From assembly GCA_020627985.1 (NCBI GenBank), contig JAHDFV010000008.1, positions 1-35,170 on the forward strand: 35,170 nt of DNA, given 5' to 3'. A program made the position numbers and the translations under genes. Positions 18,747-28,047 of the stretch are shown piece by piece. This stretch comes from Saprospiraceae bacterium. Its GTDB lineage: Bacteria > Bacteroidota > Bacteroidia > Chitinophagales > Saprospiraceae. The first letter of the stretch is position 1. Each line of letters begins with the position of its first letter. The notes below the pieces were generated by a model, which saw only the letters and a list, made by a program, of their open reading frames with translations, made no database searches and was not told where the DNA came from.

Positions 18747-19532
18747 TTAGGCGAAAAAAAGTTTCCAACCTATCGCTAAGAATCCAGCAATAAAACAATA
18801 AATAGCGAAGTAACTCAGCTTACTACTTTTCACTAAGGCAATCATCCAAAGGCAAGCAAGCATCCCAGTAAGGAAAGCCGCAATAAAACCAGCAATCATT
18901 TCATTCGTAAAAGTAAATCCTTGATCCATTAGATCTTTAGCCATTTTACCCAAGATTAAAGGCACGACCATTAAGAAAGAAAAACGGGCTGCTCTACCTC
19001 TATCGATACCTAATAATACTGATGTAGAAATAGTAGCTCCAGATCTTGAGATTCCTGGCAGAATGGCGATCATTTGAGCAATTCCAATAATTATGGCATG
19101 TCCGTATCCTACTTTCTTATCCGTATCTTTTGCTTTATCTGCGAAAAAAAGTAATACACCTGTTACTAATAACATGGCTCCTACTAATAAAATATTCGCA
19201 TCAAATAAGGCTTTAATGGCATCATCAAATACAAGTCCTACAAATGCTGCAGGAATCATTGAAATAATAATTTTTAATGAAAATTGAAATTCTTCATTGT
19301 TCTTAAATTTGAACAATCCTTTGAAGATATCAATGATATCTTTTCTGAAAATCACAATAGTACTTAAGGCTGTTGCTGCATGTAATACTACTGATAACTG
19401 TTCTTCTTTATCTCCAACATCATAGCCTAAAATAGCTTGAGCTAATTCTATATGACCACTACTACTTACAGGTAAAAACTCGGTAAGTCCTTGTATAATG
19501 CCTATAATAATGGCATCAAAAAATTCATTCAT
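18747..19532 (-). CDS. uppP: Undecaprenyl-diphosphate phosphatase
   Basis: IIIGIIQGLTEFLPVSSSGHIELAQAILGY; LPGISRSGATISTSVLLGIDRGRAARFSFLMVVP. Confidence 0.96.
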   Translation of the reverse strand: MNEFFDAIIIGIIQGLTEFLPVSSSGHIELAQAILGYDVGDKEEQLSVVLHAATALSTIVIFRKDIIDIFKGLFKFKNNEEFQFSLKIIISMIPAAFVGLVFDDAIKALFDANILLVGAMLLVTGVLLFFADKAKDTDKKVGYGHAIIIGIAQMIAILPGISRSGATISTSVLLGIDRGRAARFSFLMVVPLILGKMAKDLMDQGFTFTNEMIAGFIAAFLTGMLACLWMIALVKSSKLSYFAIYCFIAGFLAIGWKLFFA

Positions 19533-19538
19533 AATGGA

Positions 19539-19898
19539 TTAGGCTACATTTTTTTTCTTGAAAATAGCATATAATTCTACTGCTAATCCAGCTAAAATTA
19601 ACATGGGTGCCAATACTGTTGTTCTAACAGAATATACTTCATCTGCATTCCATTCATTTGGATCTTGAGCACCACCAACCATCATAATTAAGCCTAAAAC
19701 AACTAATGCTGCTCCTATACCCAATAAGATGAAATTTTCTCTCCCAAATAAAAGTTCTTCAGAACGTTGTACTGTTGCCTTCTTAGATTTTAATTTTGAA
19801 ACGGTTGGTTTCAATTTTTTCTCAGAAGATGTATTTACAACAACTTTCTTTGAAGTATCTCTTTTTTGGTAATCTTTATTTTTCTTTTTTTTCGCCAT
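19539..19898 (-). CDS. DUF3098 family membrane protein
   Basis: FGRENFILLGIGAALVVLGLIMMVGGAQDPNEWNADEVYSVRTTVLAPMLILAGL; position between ftsX and uppP. Confidence 0.85.
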   Translation of the reverse strand: MAKKKKNKDYQKRDTSKKVVVNTSSEKKLKPTVSKLKSKKATVQRSEELLFGRENFILLGIGAALVVLGLIMMVGGAQDPNEWNADEVYSVRTTVLAPMLILAGLAVELYAIFKKKNVA

Positions 19899-19990
19899 TA
19901 TTCAATCGTATTTATTTCCTAATCATAAAACATTTAAGATAATGTCTTAAGAATGGTACTCAAAGTTATGAATATTATTGAAGTTGTTTA

Positions 19991-20869
19991 TTAATACAAA
20001 TCATTAATATCTGATTTCAAATAATTCCTTACTGTAAGCCAAGTACTTCCTGCTGTTATAATTATACCAAAAGCAAGCATAAGCGCGAAGATAATCCCCC
20101 AAACGGACAGTGTAAATAAATGCTCTAGCCCAGGTACTTGTCCCATTAACCACCATCGGATGAATAATAACCCAACACCTGCTACTATAGCACTACAAAC
20201 TCCGCCTAACATTCCCATTCTTATATAAGGACGACTAATAAATGAAGGAGTTGCCCCTACCAAATGCATATTTTTAATAATAAATCGATCAGAATATAAT
20301 GCTTGACGTATGGCATAGATGATTAAAAACACGGCAACTAAAACCAAAATTAAACTGATTGCTAATCCTACCCAACCCATTTTATTCCAATGCCCTGAAA
20401 TACTACCTGCTAATCCTTCTTCATAATTTACATCACTTACAATTTCATATTGTTCTAAATTATTAGCAATTCGTTCTAAACCTGAAGGATTCATGTAATC
20501 TGCATTCACATGAAATGTGATGATATCATATAATGGATTACCTAAATTATATTGACTCAAATCTACTTCAGTACCAAAATCTTCTTGCATTAATTTTGCG
20601 GCGGCTTCTTTGGAAGTAAAGGAAACCGATTTCGATTTTACATAATCTAAATTTGAAATTTTACTTTGTAATTCTTTTACTTCATTCTCTTCAGAACCAT
20701 TTTTAATTTCAACCACAATCATTACTTTCTCTTTGAACAATCGAACCAATTGCTGAGATTGAATAATCATAGAACCAAAACCACCTGCTAAAAATAGAAC
20801 GAGTGTTACACTAATTAAAGCATAAAAATAATTGGGTCTTACTTTAATATTACTTGCAGAAGCTGACAT
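19991..20869 (-). CDS. ftsX: Cell division protein FtsX
   Basis: ELQSKISNLDYVKSKSVSFTSKEAAAKLMQEDFG; four-TM FtsX layout; ATG at 20869 preferred over the TTG at 20878. Confidence 0.9.
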   Translation of the reverse strand: MSASASNIKVRPNYFYALISVTLVLFLAGGFGSMIIQSQQLVRLFKEKVMIVVEIKNGSEENEVKELQSKISNLDYVKSKSVSFTSKEAAAKLMQEDFGTEVDLSQYNLGNPLYDIITFHVNADYMNPSGLERIANNLEQYEIVSDVNYEEGLAGSISGHWNKMGWVGLAISLILVLVAVFLIIYAIRQALYSDRFIIKNMHLVGATPSFISRPYIRMGMLGGVCSAIVAGVGLLFIRWWLMGQVPGLEHLFTLSVWGIIFALMLAFGIIITAGSTWLTVRNYLKSDINDLY

Positions 20870-20875
20870 AGGGCA

Positions 20876-20883
20876 CAAAAATA
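20876..20883 (-). promoter_or_regulatory. Putative -7 box (TATTTTTG) directly upstream of ftsX
   Basis: Minus-strand TATTTTTG ends 7 nt before the ATG at 20869. Confidence 0.35.
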
Positions 20884-21094
20884 AACAATTTATTAATAGA
20901 CATGATTTACAATTAAAAATGTATGGATAAAATTTATCATTTGAATTTTACTTTTTTTAAAAACATCCTATTTATCTATAATATGTAATTAAATATCAAA
21001 GCTTTAACTCTTAAATTCCATACATTTTAGCAACTTTTAGGCAATTTTTACATCATAATTTTCGTACCTTGAAGTAGAAATATTTATTTACACT

Positions 21095-21667
21095 GTGAGA
21101 GTTTTTCAAGTCATCTTTTTTTTAATGGTTATTCCCTCTTTTCTTATTGCTCAGATAAGACTGGAAAACGCTTCTTTTGAAGGAGAGCCACAAGATGCCA
21201 CAGTACCTATAGGTTGGATTCCTTGTGAGATTGGAACCACTCCTGATATTTTACCTGGCCCTTGGGGTGTTTATCAAGAAGCATCTGATGGAGAAACATT
21301 CATGGGATTGATTTCAAGAGCAGATGGCACTTTTGAAAGTGTAGGACAACGATTGAGTCAGTCTCTCGAAAAAGGAGAATGTTATAGTCTAAACATGGAT
21401 TTAGCTAAATCTAATACATATACTGGTTATAATAATTCTTTAAAAATTCGAATTTGGGGCTCTTTTAATCGTTGCCAAAAAGCAGAACTCTTATATGAAA
21501 GTCCGTTAGTTGGTCATACAGATTGGGAGAATTATTCTTTTTCTTTTATGCCCAAGTTTAATTATCACTACATCATTATAGAGGCCTATGCTCCCAAAAA
21601 CAAATCGGCTAAAGGCAATATCCTTATCGATAATCTTAGTCTGATTGTACCTTGCAAGCGCGTTTAA
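21095..21667 (+). CDS. Secreted protein with carbohydrate-binding-like jelly-roll features, unknown function
   Basis: GTG start; signal peptide; LENASFEGEPQDATVPIGWIPCE...GNILIDNLSLIVPC resembles galactose-binding-like modules. Confidence 0.55.
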   Translation: MRVFQVIFFLMVIPSFLIAQIRLENASFEGEPQDATVPIGWIPCEIGTTPDILPGPWGVYQEASDGETFMGLISRADGTFESVGQRLSQSLEKGECYSLNMDLAKSNTYTGYNNSLKIRIWGSFNRCQKAELLYESPLVGHTDWENYSFSFMPKFNYHYIIIEAYAPKNKSAKGNILIDNLSLIVPCKRV

Positions 21668-21768
21668 GTTTTCCTTCATGCAGCTATTTTGATTTTATTT
21701 TGGTTATTATGGTAACCGTCTAATTTTCTTGCCTTCCCTTATTTATTCATCAAGAAAATTAATAGTTC

Positions 21769-23724
21769 ATGAAAAAGCAACTCATTACATCTTTATTCAT
21801 TTTATTTCTTATTCATTTCTTATCTGCTCAAGTAACAATTACTGGTACTGTTTTTCTAGATGGTGAAGGCGAAGCCATTGGTGCAAATGTTGTCGTTGAA
21901 GGAGACGAATCTATCGGTACTGTTACTGAATATGATGGCACTTTCAGCCTTCTTGTTCCTCATGATTCTGTAGCTCTAAAAATTTCATATACTGGATTTA
22001 CAACACAAATCATTAGCAGCAATCAACAAAAATCTATTACCGTAATTTTATCTCCAGATTCAGAGGTTTTCTCAGAAGTTGTTGTTGGATATAATTCAGT
22101 TAGAATAAGAGGAGCTAATAGTATTAAAAAAAGGAAAAGAAAAAAGAAAAATACTGTTTCTTCTGCAATTTATGGCAATTCGGCTGGCGTTCAAATAAGC
22201 TCAGCTAATGGAAAACCAGGATCAGGAGCTCGAATTAAAATACGAGGAGTGAGTAGTATAAATACTACTCAACAAGAACCAGAAGGTACTGAAGAATATA
22301 GCGAGATCATTCCCAATAAATATATTTCTCCTAAAAAAGAAGCCCTTTCTACATTTTCGATTGATGTAGATAATGCGGCTTATTCAAATATCAGAAGACA
22401 TATACAACAAATGGAAATATTGCCTTCTAAAGATGCTGTAAGAACAGAAGAAATGATTAATTATTTTAATTATGATTATCCTATACCTACGAAAGAACAT
22501 CCATTTAGTATTTCTACAGAATTAGGAAATGCGCCTTGGAATCCCAAACATCAATTATTAAAAATTGGTCTTCAAGGGTATGAATTACAATTTGAACAAG
22601 CTCCTATTAATAATTTAGTTTTTCTTATTGATGTATCAGGATCGATGGAGAGTTATAATAAATTATCATTGGTCAAAGAATCATTATCCTTGATCATAAG
22701 TAATATGAGAGATGAGGATCAAATCAGTATAGTAGTTTATGCAGGAGCTGCAGGTTTAGTTTTACCACCAACAAAAGGAACTCATAAAGAAGTAATTAAA
22801 AAAGCGATCAAAAAATTAAGTGCTGGAAGGTCTACTGCTGGAGGTCAAGGAATTAAATTAGCTTATAAACAAGCCAAAGAAAACTTTATTCCTAATGGAA
22901 ATAATAGAGTAATATTATGTACAGATGGTGATTTTAATGTTGGAACATCAAGTGTAGATGGGCTTGAAAAATTAATAGAAAAAAGAAGAGATGATGATAT
23001 TTTCATTACTGTTTTAGGTTTCGGGATGGGTAATTATAAAGATAATCGTTTAGAAACATTAGCCAATAAAGGAAATGGTAATTATGGATATATTGATAAT
23101 ATTCGGGAAGCCAAAAAAATGTTAGTTGATGAGGTAGCGAGTACCCTGTTTACCATTGCTAAGGATGTAAAAATTCAAATACAATTCAATCCTGATTTAG
23201 TAGAATCTTATCGATTAATTGGTTACGAAAACAGATTATTAGATAAAGAAGATTTTGAAGATGATCAAAAAGATGCAGGAGAATTAGGTGCAGGGCATTC
23301 CGTTACTGCCTTATATGAAATCATTCCAAAAGGAGTAAAAGATAAGGACATTGAAAAAGTAAAAAAGAAAGATATTAATACTCCCGATAAAGTTTTATTG
23401 GATCCTAATGATATCGCATCTATTCGTCTTCGGTACAAATTACCAAAAGGGAAAGAAAGTCAATTAATTGAAGAACGCGTAAATACTACAAAACAAACTC
23501 TCAGTGAGTTTTCTGAAGACTTTAAATTTATTAGTGCAATTACTGCTTGGAGTTTATTGTTAAGAGATTCTGAATTTAAGGGTAATGCTAGCATTAAAAT
23601 GGTTCTTGATTTAGCGAAAAACGGAAAAGGATCTGATCCATATGGCTATAAACAAGAATTTATTGACTTAGTTAAAGCCAGTAAAAAAATAGATTTCGGT
23701 GGCACTTTGAGTGCTGAAAAATAG
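21769..23724 (+). CDS. VWA-domain protein (YfbK-like) with N-terminal carboxypeptidase-regulatory-like domain and SusC-plug-like segment
   Basis: VTITGTVFLDGEGEAIGANVVVEGDESIGTVTEYDGTFSL; SAGVQISSANGKPGSGARIKIRGVSSIN; VFLIDVSGSMESYNKLSLVKESL (MIDAS). Confidence 0.85.
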   Translation: MKKQLITSLFILFLIHFLSAQVTITGTVFLDGEGEAIGANVVVEGDESIGTVTEYDGTFSLLVPHDSVALKISYTGFTTQIISSNQQKSITVILSPDSEVFSEVVVGYNSVRIRGANSIKKRKRKKKNTVSSAIYGNSAGVQISSANGKPGSGARIKIRGVSSINTTQQEPEGTEEYSEIIPNKYISPKKEALSTFSIDVDNAAYSNIRRHIQQMEILPSKDAVRTEEMINYFNYDYPIPTKEHPFSISTELGNAPWNPKHQLLKIGLQGYELQFEQAPINNLVFLIDVSGSMESYNKLSLVKESLSLIISNMRDEDQISIVVYAGAAGLVLPPTKGTHKEVIKKAIKKLSAGRSTAGGQGIKLAYKQAKENFIPNGNNRVILCTDGDFNVGTSSVDGLEKLIEKRRDDDIFITVLGFGMGNYKDNRLETLANKGNGNYGYIDNIREAKKMLVDEVASTLFTIAKDVKIQIQFNPDLVESYRLIGYENRLLDKEDFEDDQKDAGELGAGHSVTALYEIIPKGVKDKDIEKVKKKDINTPDKVLLDPNDIASIRLRYKLPKGKESQLIEERVNTTKQTLSEFSEDFKFISAITAWSLLLRDSEFKGNASIKMVLDLAKNGKGSDPYGYKQEFIDLVKASKKIDFGGTLSAEK

Positions 23725-23742
23725 TTTTATCCTCTTTCATTT

Positions 23743-23774
23743 AAAGTAAGGTCAGAAATTCTGATCTTACTTTT
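23743..23774 (+). terminator. Intrinsic terminator-like hairpin after the VWA gene
   Basis: AAAGTAAGGTCAGAAATTCTGATCTTACTTTT, 19 nt after the stop. Confidence 0.7.
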
Positions 23775-23870
23775 AAATCCTAGTGCAGCGTTTATGCTTT
23801 TCATTTGATTTAATAAATAGCACCCTTTGTATTATCTCAAAAAACGAAGAATTTCATCATAAATTTATTT

Positions 23871-23906
23871 AGTAAGGTCGAAACTGGGAAGTTGAGACCT
23901 TATTTT
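23871..23906. terminator. Second hairpin between the VWA and endonuclease genes
   Basis: AGTAAGGTC-GAAACTGGGAAGTTGA-GACCTTATT with inner AACT/AGTT pairing; probably terminates the minus-strand gene. Confidence 0.5.
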
Positions 23907-23926
23907 ATTAATTGATAAATAGACAT

Positions 23927-25088
23927 CTATTTTTCTTTTTTGACTTTTTTCTTCTTTTTATCTTTTTGAACTATGTCTACACAAACAGGTAAATGATCGC
24001 TATATCCTGCATAATATTTCCCTCTATAATAAGTTCTTGAAGGACGGTATTGTTTTGTTTTTTGGTGATAAAACAACATCCATTTTCGATTAAAAACAAT
24101 GGCATTTTCTGCTTCCGTTTTCTTTTTATCTAGCAAAGAACCTGAAACTACAATATGATCTAACATATTCCATTTTCCATTATAATTATAAGAAGCATAT
24201 CCTTCTTCTTTTAATGGTGCCATTAAATCATATAAGGCTTCATTTTCTACTTTTTCAGGAATTGTTGTTGCGCCTAAAGTTTCAGTTACACTTTTATTAT
24301 GGGGTTCATCATTAAAATCACCAACAAGAATTACATGATGATCATCATATTTTTTGAAAATTTTATCTACTTCATTTCTTACTTGTTGCGCAACATACGT
24401 TCTCTTTGGTTCTGAAGCTTCTTCTCCTCCCCTCCTACTTGGCCAATGATTTACAAACACATGAAAGATTATTCTTATTCCGTAAGGTTGCGTGAAGAAA
24501 ATCTCTTGTTGTATAATCTTCTACTACTTCTTTAGGAAAGTTTATCCGTGTAAATTTATGATCCATTAAAGTATATTCTTTGGAATCATACAATAAAGCC
24601 ACATCAATTCCTCTGAAATCAGGAGAATCTTGATGAAGAATTCCATAATTAGCAGATAAAATTTGTTCATTACCAACCAAATCCTTTAATACCACTGGAT
24701 TTTCTACCTCACACAAGCCTAAAATACCAGGTTGCCCCATATAATGAATTACTTTAGCAAGGTTATTTATCTTTTTATCATATCGAGCTTTATCCCATTT
24801 ATTTCTGCCAGTTGGTGTAAATTCTTCATCATTTTTGATGGGTTCATCTTCTAAATCAAATAGATTTTCAACATTATAAAATGCAACTCTATTTACAGAT
24901 GGGTCTTCAGGATCAGCCTCACTGGGTTTAATTCCAATCTCAGTATTCTCAGTAGGCGTATCGGTATCGACTACTGCCGTAATCTTTCCATTTTTTTCTA
25001 AATTTGTAGCTGGATTTGTTGCTTTATTTTCACAACTCATAAAGGCCATACATATATAAAACCAGATCCCTAACATCATCTTCTGCAT
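23927..25088 (-). pseudogene. Endonuclease/exonuclease/phosphatase family lipoprotein, frameshifted
   Basis: Two ORFs (24435-25088 and 23927-24460) form one protein: VAFYNVENLFDLEDEP...TRDFLHATLRNKN / IFHVFVNHWPSRRGGEEASEPKR...LVGDFNDEPHNKSV...YSDHLPVCVDI. Confidence 0.8.
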
Positions 25089-25382
25089 TTCTATAATTAA
25101 ATTTGGTTGTTTACTTTATTGGATAATAAATAAGGTATTTTATTCCCAATACCGTATAATTGGCTTTGTTTCTAATCCGCAACAAAATTTACTGCGGCTA
25201 CAATACTAACGCTATTCATCAATAATTATGCTATAAAATTTATTTTTAATAAATCTGTAACTTTCTGAAAGAAGTACATTATATAGTCGAGAAGTGATTC
25301 TAAAATCATTGAAACACTTCTTAATCACAAATAATAAGGCTGCATTTTATCATCATATGGTTTAACCGTAAATAGAAAAATT

Positions 25383-26904
25383 ATGTCTTTACCAAAGCAA
25401 CCTCGTCAATTAATGATCACTTTAATGTACCTCGTTTTATTAGCGATGCTCGCATTAAATGTATCTGCAGAAATTATGAATGCCTTTCTGACCCTAGATC
25501 AAGGCATTGGAAATAGTAATGGAATTGTAGATAATTCAAATCATCAAATTATGAAAGGAATTTCCGAACAAGCTGATGCTTATCAAAAATATAAAAAGTA
25601 AAGGAGCTGAAGAAAGCAGAGATGTGTCTAGTGAAATGAACGAATACATTACTGCTCTTAGGGAAGAACTCTTCACTTTGGCGGGAGGACCAGATCCAGA
25701 AAATCCTGCTAGACCTGTCCGATATAAGGATAAGGATATCACCTCAAAATTACTTTTAGATGAAGGAAAAGGGGAAGCATTAAGAGAAAAAGTTATTGAA
25801 ACCCGAGAAAAATTATTAGCTCTGATTGACGATCCTGTTTTAAAAGAAAAACTAGAACAAAGTCTTCCTTTAGAAATACCTGAAATACCAAAAGATAGTG
25901 ATAAGAATTCTTGGTCTGAAGCTATGTTTGATCAAATGCCCGTTGTAGCTGTGATGCCTATGTTTAATAAATTAATCAATGATGTAAAAACATCTGAAAC
26001 AGCTGTTTTAAATTACTTTTTCGATAAAGCAAAAGGAAGTGACTACGTTCCAGATGCTTTTGAAGTCGTCGTTTCTACGGATAAAGGATATGTTATTAAT
26101 GGTGAAAAAATAAAAGGCGAAGTCTTTTTGGGTTCTTATAGTAGTTCCAACAACAATAGAATGACCGTAACCATTGATGGAAGAACTTATCCTGTTGTCA
26201 ATGGTAAAGCAGCATTCGACTTTACAGCTAATTCATTAGGCAAGAAAGAACATACTGCAGTTGTAACGATGGTTAATCCTTTAACGGGAGTTCGATCTAC
26301 TTATGATACAACATTCAAGTATGAAGTAGGAGAACGAAATGTTACTGTAGCAGCAGAAAAAATGAATGTATTATATATAGGCGTTGAAAACCCTATAGCA
26401 GTTTCTGCAGCAGGAACGAATACGAATCTATTGAATGTAAAAGCTGAAGGTACTACATTAACGAAAGTTAATTCTACGAAATTTATTGCCAAACCTACTA
26501 AGGTTGGAAAAGCAAAAATTATAGTTTCTGGTGGAGGTCTACCTTCAACTTCTTTTGAATATCGAGTGAAGAAAATTCCAGATCCAATTGTACAGTTAGG
26601 TAGAAAAAGAGGAGGAAGTATTTCAAAAGCAGAATTTAAAGCACATAAAGGTCCAATTCCCATTTTAGAAAATTTTGACTTCAAAGCAGAATGTTCAATA
26701 CAAGGATATGAATTAGTTCGTGTACCTGCTAATGGTGACGCAAGACCCAGCATGAATGGAAAAGGGAGATACAATTCTCAAACACAAGCTTTAGTTGATA
26801 AAGCCAATTTTGGAGACACCTATTTCTTTAACAAGATGAAAGTGAGATGTCCTGGAGATGTTGCAGCTCGAGAAATCAATGGAATGATATTTAACATAAA
26901 GTAA
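25383..26904 (+). pseudogene. gldM: Gliding motility / T9SS protein GldM, split by a +1 frameshift
   Basis: ORF 25383-25601 (PRQLMITLMYLVLLAMLALNVSAEIMNAFLTLDQGI) is the GldM N-terminus; ORF 25576-26904 continues (SSEMNEYITALREELFTLAGGPD...) to a GldM-like C-terminus. Confidence 0.85.
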
Positions 26905-26927
26905 GAGCCTTTTTATACTAATCCGAC

Positions 26928-27012
26928 TAAGGGCGACTCAAAAGGATTGTCTTTGACTTCTAGGAAATTTTAGGCCAAAAGATCCTGGTTTCAAGACGAA
27001 AAGTCGCCCTTA
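26928..27012. other. Nested inverted-repeat / structured element between gldM and gldN
   Basis: Perfect 11-bp outer stem TAAGGGCGACT/AGTCGCCCTTA enclosing GTCTT(t)GA/TCAAGAC, CTAGGA/TCCTGG and TTTT/AAAA. Confidence 0.7.
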
Positions 27013-27039
27013 TATTTTCTAAATCAAATCGATAAAAAT

Positions 27040-27876
27040 ATGAGACAACTGTTGTTGATAGCCATAGCTATGTTTATACTAAAGCCTTTGGCTTTTAATC
27101 AAGATCAAATTACCGAATCTTTTCAACCACCTTTAGATGGTATTGTAGAAAAGAAATTAATGAAAGAAAGAAGAGTGTTGCCTTATGCTCCAATAAGAGA
27201 AGCAGATATTTTTTGGCAAAAAAGAGTTTGGCGGGTCATTGATACTCGAGAAAAAATGAATTTACATTTCAGATATCCTAAAAGAATGCTTTTTGATATT
27301 CTAGTGGATCATATTGAAAATGGAAAAATGACTGCTTTCTATGTCAATGATGCAGACGATTTCTCTGAACCGTTGACCGAAAAAGATTTAGATGGGATAA
27401 TCTTTTCTAGAGATACGATTGAAGTAGTTGATCCAATTACTTATAAAATGATCCAAACGCCGATCGAAAATAAAATCAATCCAGAAGATATAACAAGATT
27501 TAGAGTCAAAGAAGATTGGTTTTTTGATGAAAATTCATCCAGTTTAAAAGTAAGAATTATCGGTATTGCTCCTTTAAAAGAGTATTACGATGATTTTGGA
27601 AACTTCCTATACGAAATGCCTTTATTCTGGGTTCATTTTCCGACATCAAGAGAAGTTTTAGCCAGAGAAATGGCTTACAATCCTGGTAACGATAACCCTT
27701 CTATGACTTGGAATGATATTTTTGAAATCAGGCAATTTTCAAGCTATATCTACAAAGAATCTAATATCCACAATAGACGATTACAAGGATACTTATCAGG
27801 TGTAGATCTACTAATAGAAAGCAAAAGAATTAATGAAGAAATTTTCAATTTCGAACACGATCTCTGGGAATTTTAA
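27040..27876 (+). CDS. gldN: Gliding motility / T9SS protein GldN (PorN-like)
   Basis: IREADIFWQKRVWRVIDTREKMNLHFRYPKRMLFDILVDHIENGKMTAFYVNDADDFSEPLT; directly after gldM. Confidence 0.92.
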   Translation: MRQLLLIAIAMFILKPLAFNQDQITESFQPPLDGIVEKKLMKERRVLPYAPIREADIFWQKRVWRVIDTREKMNLHFRYPKRMLFDILVDHIENGKMTAFYVNDADDFSEPLTEKDLDGIIFSRDTIEVVDPITYKMIQTPIENKINPEDITRFRVKEDWFFDENSSSLKVRIIGIAPLKEYYDDFGNFLYEMPLFWVHFPTSREVLAREMAYNPGNDNPSMTWNDIFEIRQFSSYIYKESNIHNRRLQGYLSGVDLLIESKRINEEIFNFEHDLWEF

Positions 27877-27905
27877 AAGAAGCAGTGTATTATATTTGTG
27901 ATTGT

Positions 27906-27937
27906 AGCATCTTTCCTAAAGAGGGAAGATGCTTTTT
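27906..27937 (+). terminator. Intrinsic terminator after gldN
   Basis: AGCATCTTTCCTAAAGAGGGAAGATGCTTTTTT. Confidence 0.75.
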
Positions 27938-27993
27938 TCTTTTACCTAAGGTTTTTCTTTCCCTTTATTCTTAGTCTAAATTTAAGAATGTTT

Positions 27994-28023
27994 TTTGATT
28001 ATGGTTTTAAATGATTAAATTTG
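27994..28023 (+). promoter_or_regulatory. Putative Bacteroidota promoter (TTTG-N18-TAAATTTG)
   Basis: TTTG at 27994-27997 and TAAATTTG at 28016-28023, 25 nt before the ATG at 28048. Confidence 0.55.
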
Positions 28024-28047
28024 AGGTAGATATAAAATTCAATTGTC

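Noticed and set aside
25590-25605. Programmed +1 frameshift in gldM (prfB-like)
   Set aside because: Not accepted as the main explanation: AAG-UAA-A gives poor +1 re-pairing (AGU) for tRNA-Lys, and I see no stimulatory upstream element. An assembly indel or real mutation is more likely.
26301-26774. 157-aa minus-strand ORF inside gldM
   Set aside because: Shadow ORF opposite a conserved coding region.
27891-27937. TATATTTG box followed by a hairpin after gldN as a tiny sRNA
   Set aside because: No -33 TTTG at the right spacing and the product would be about 35 nt; better read as the gldN terminator with a chance AT-rich box.
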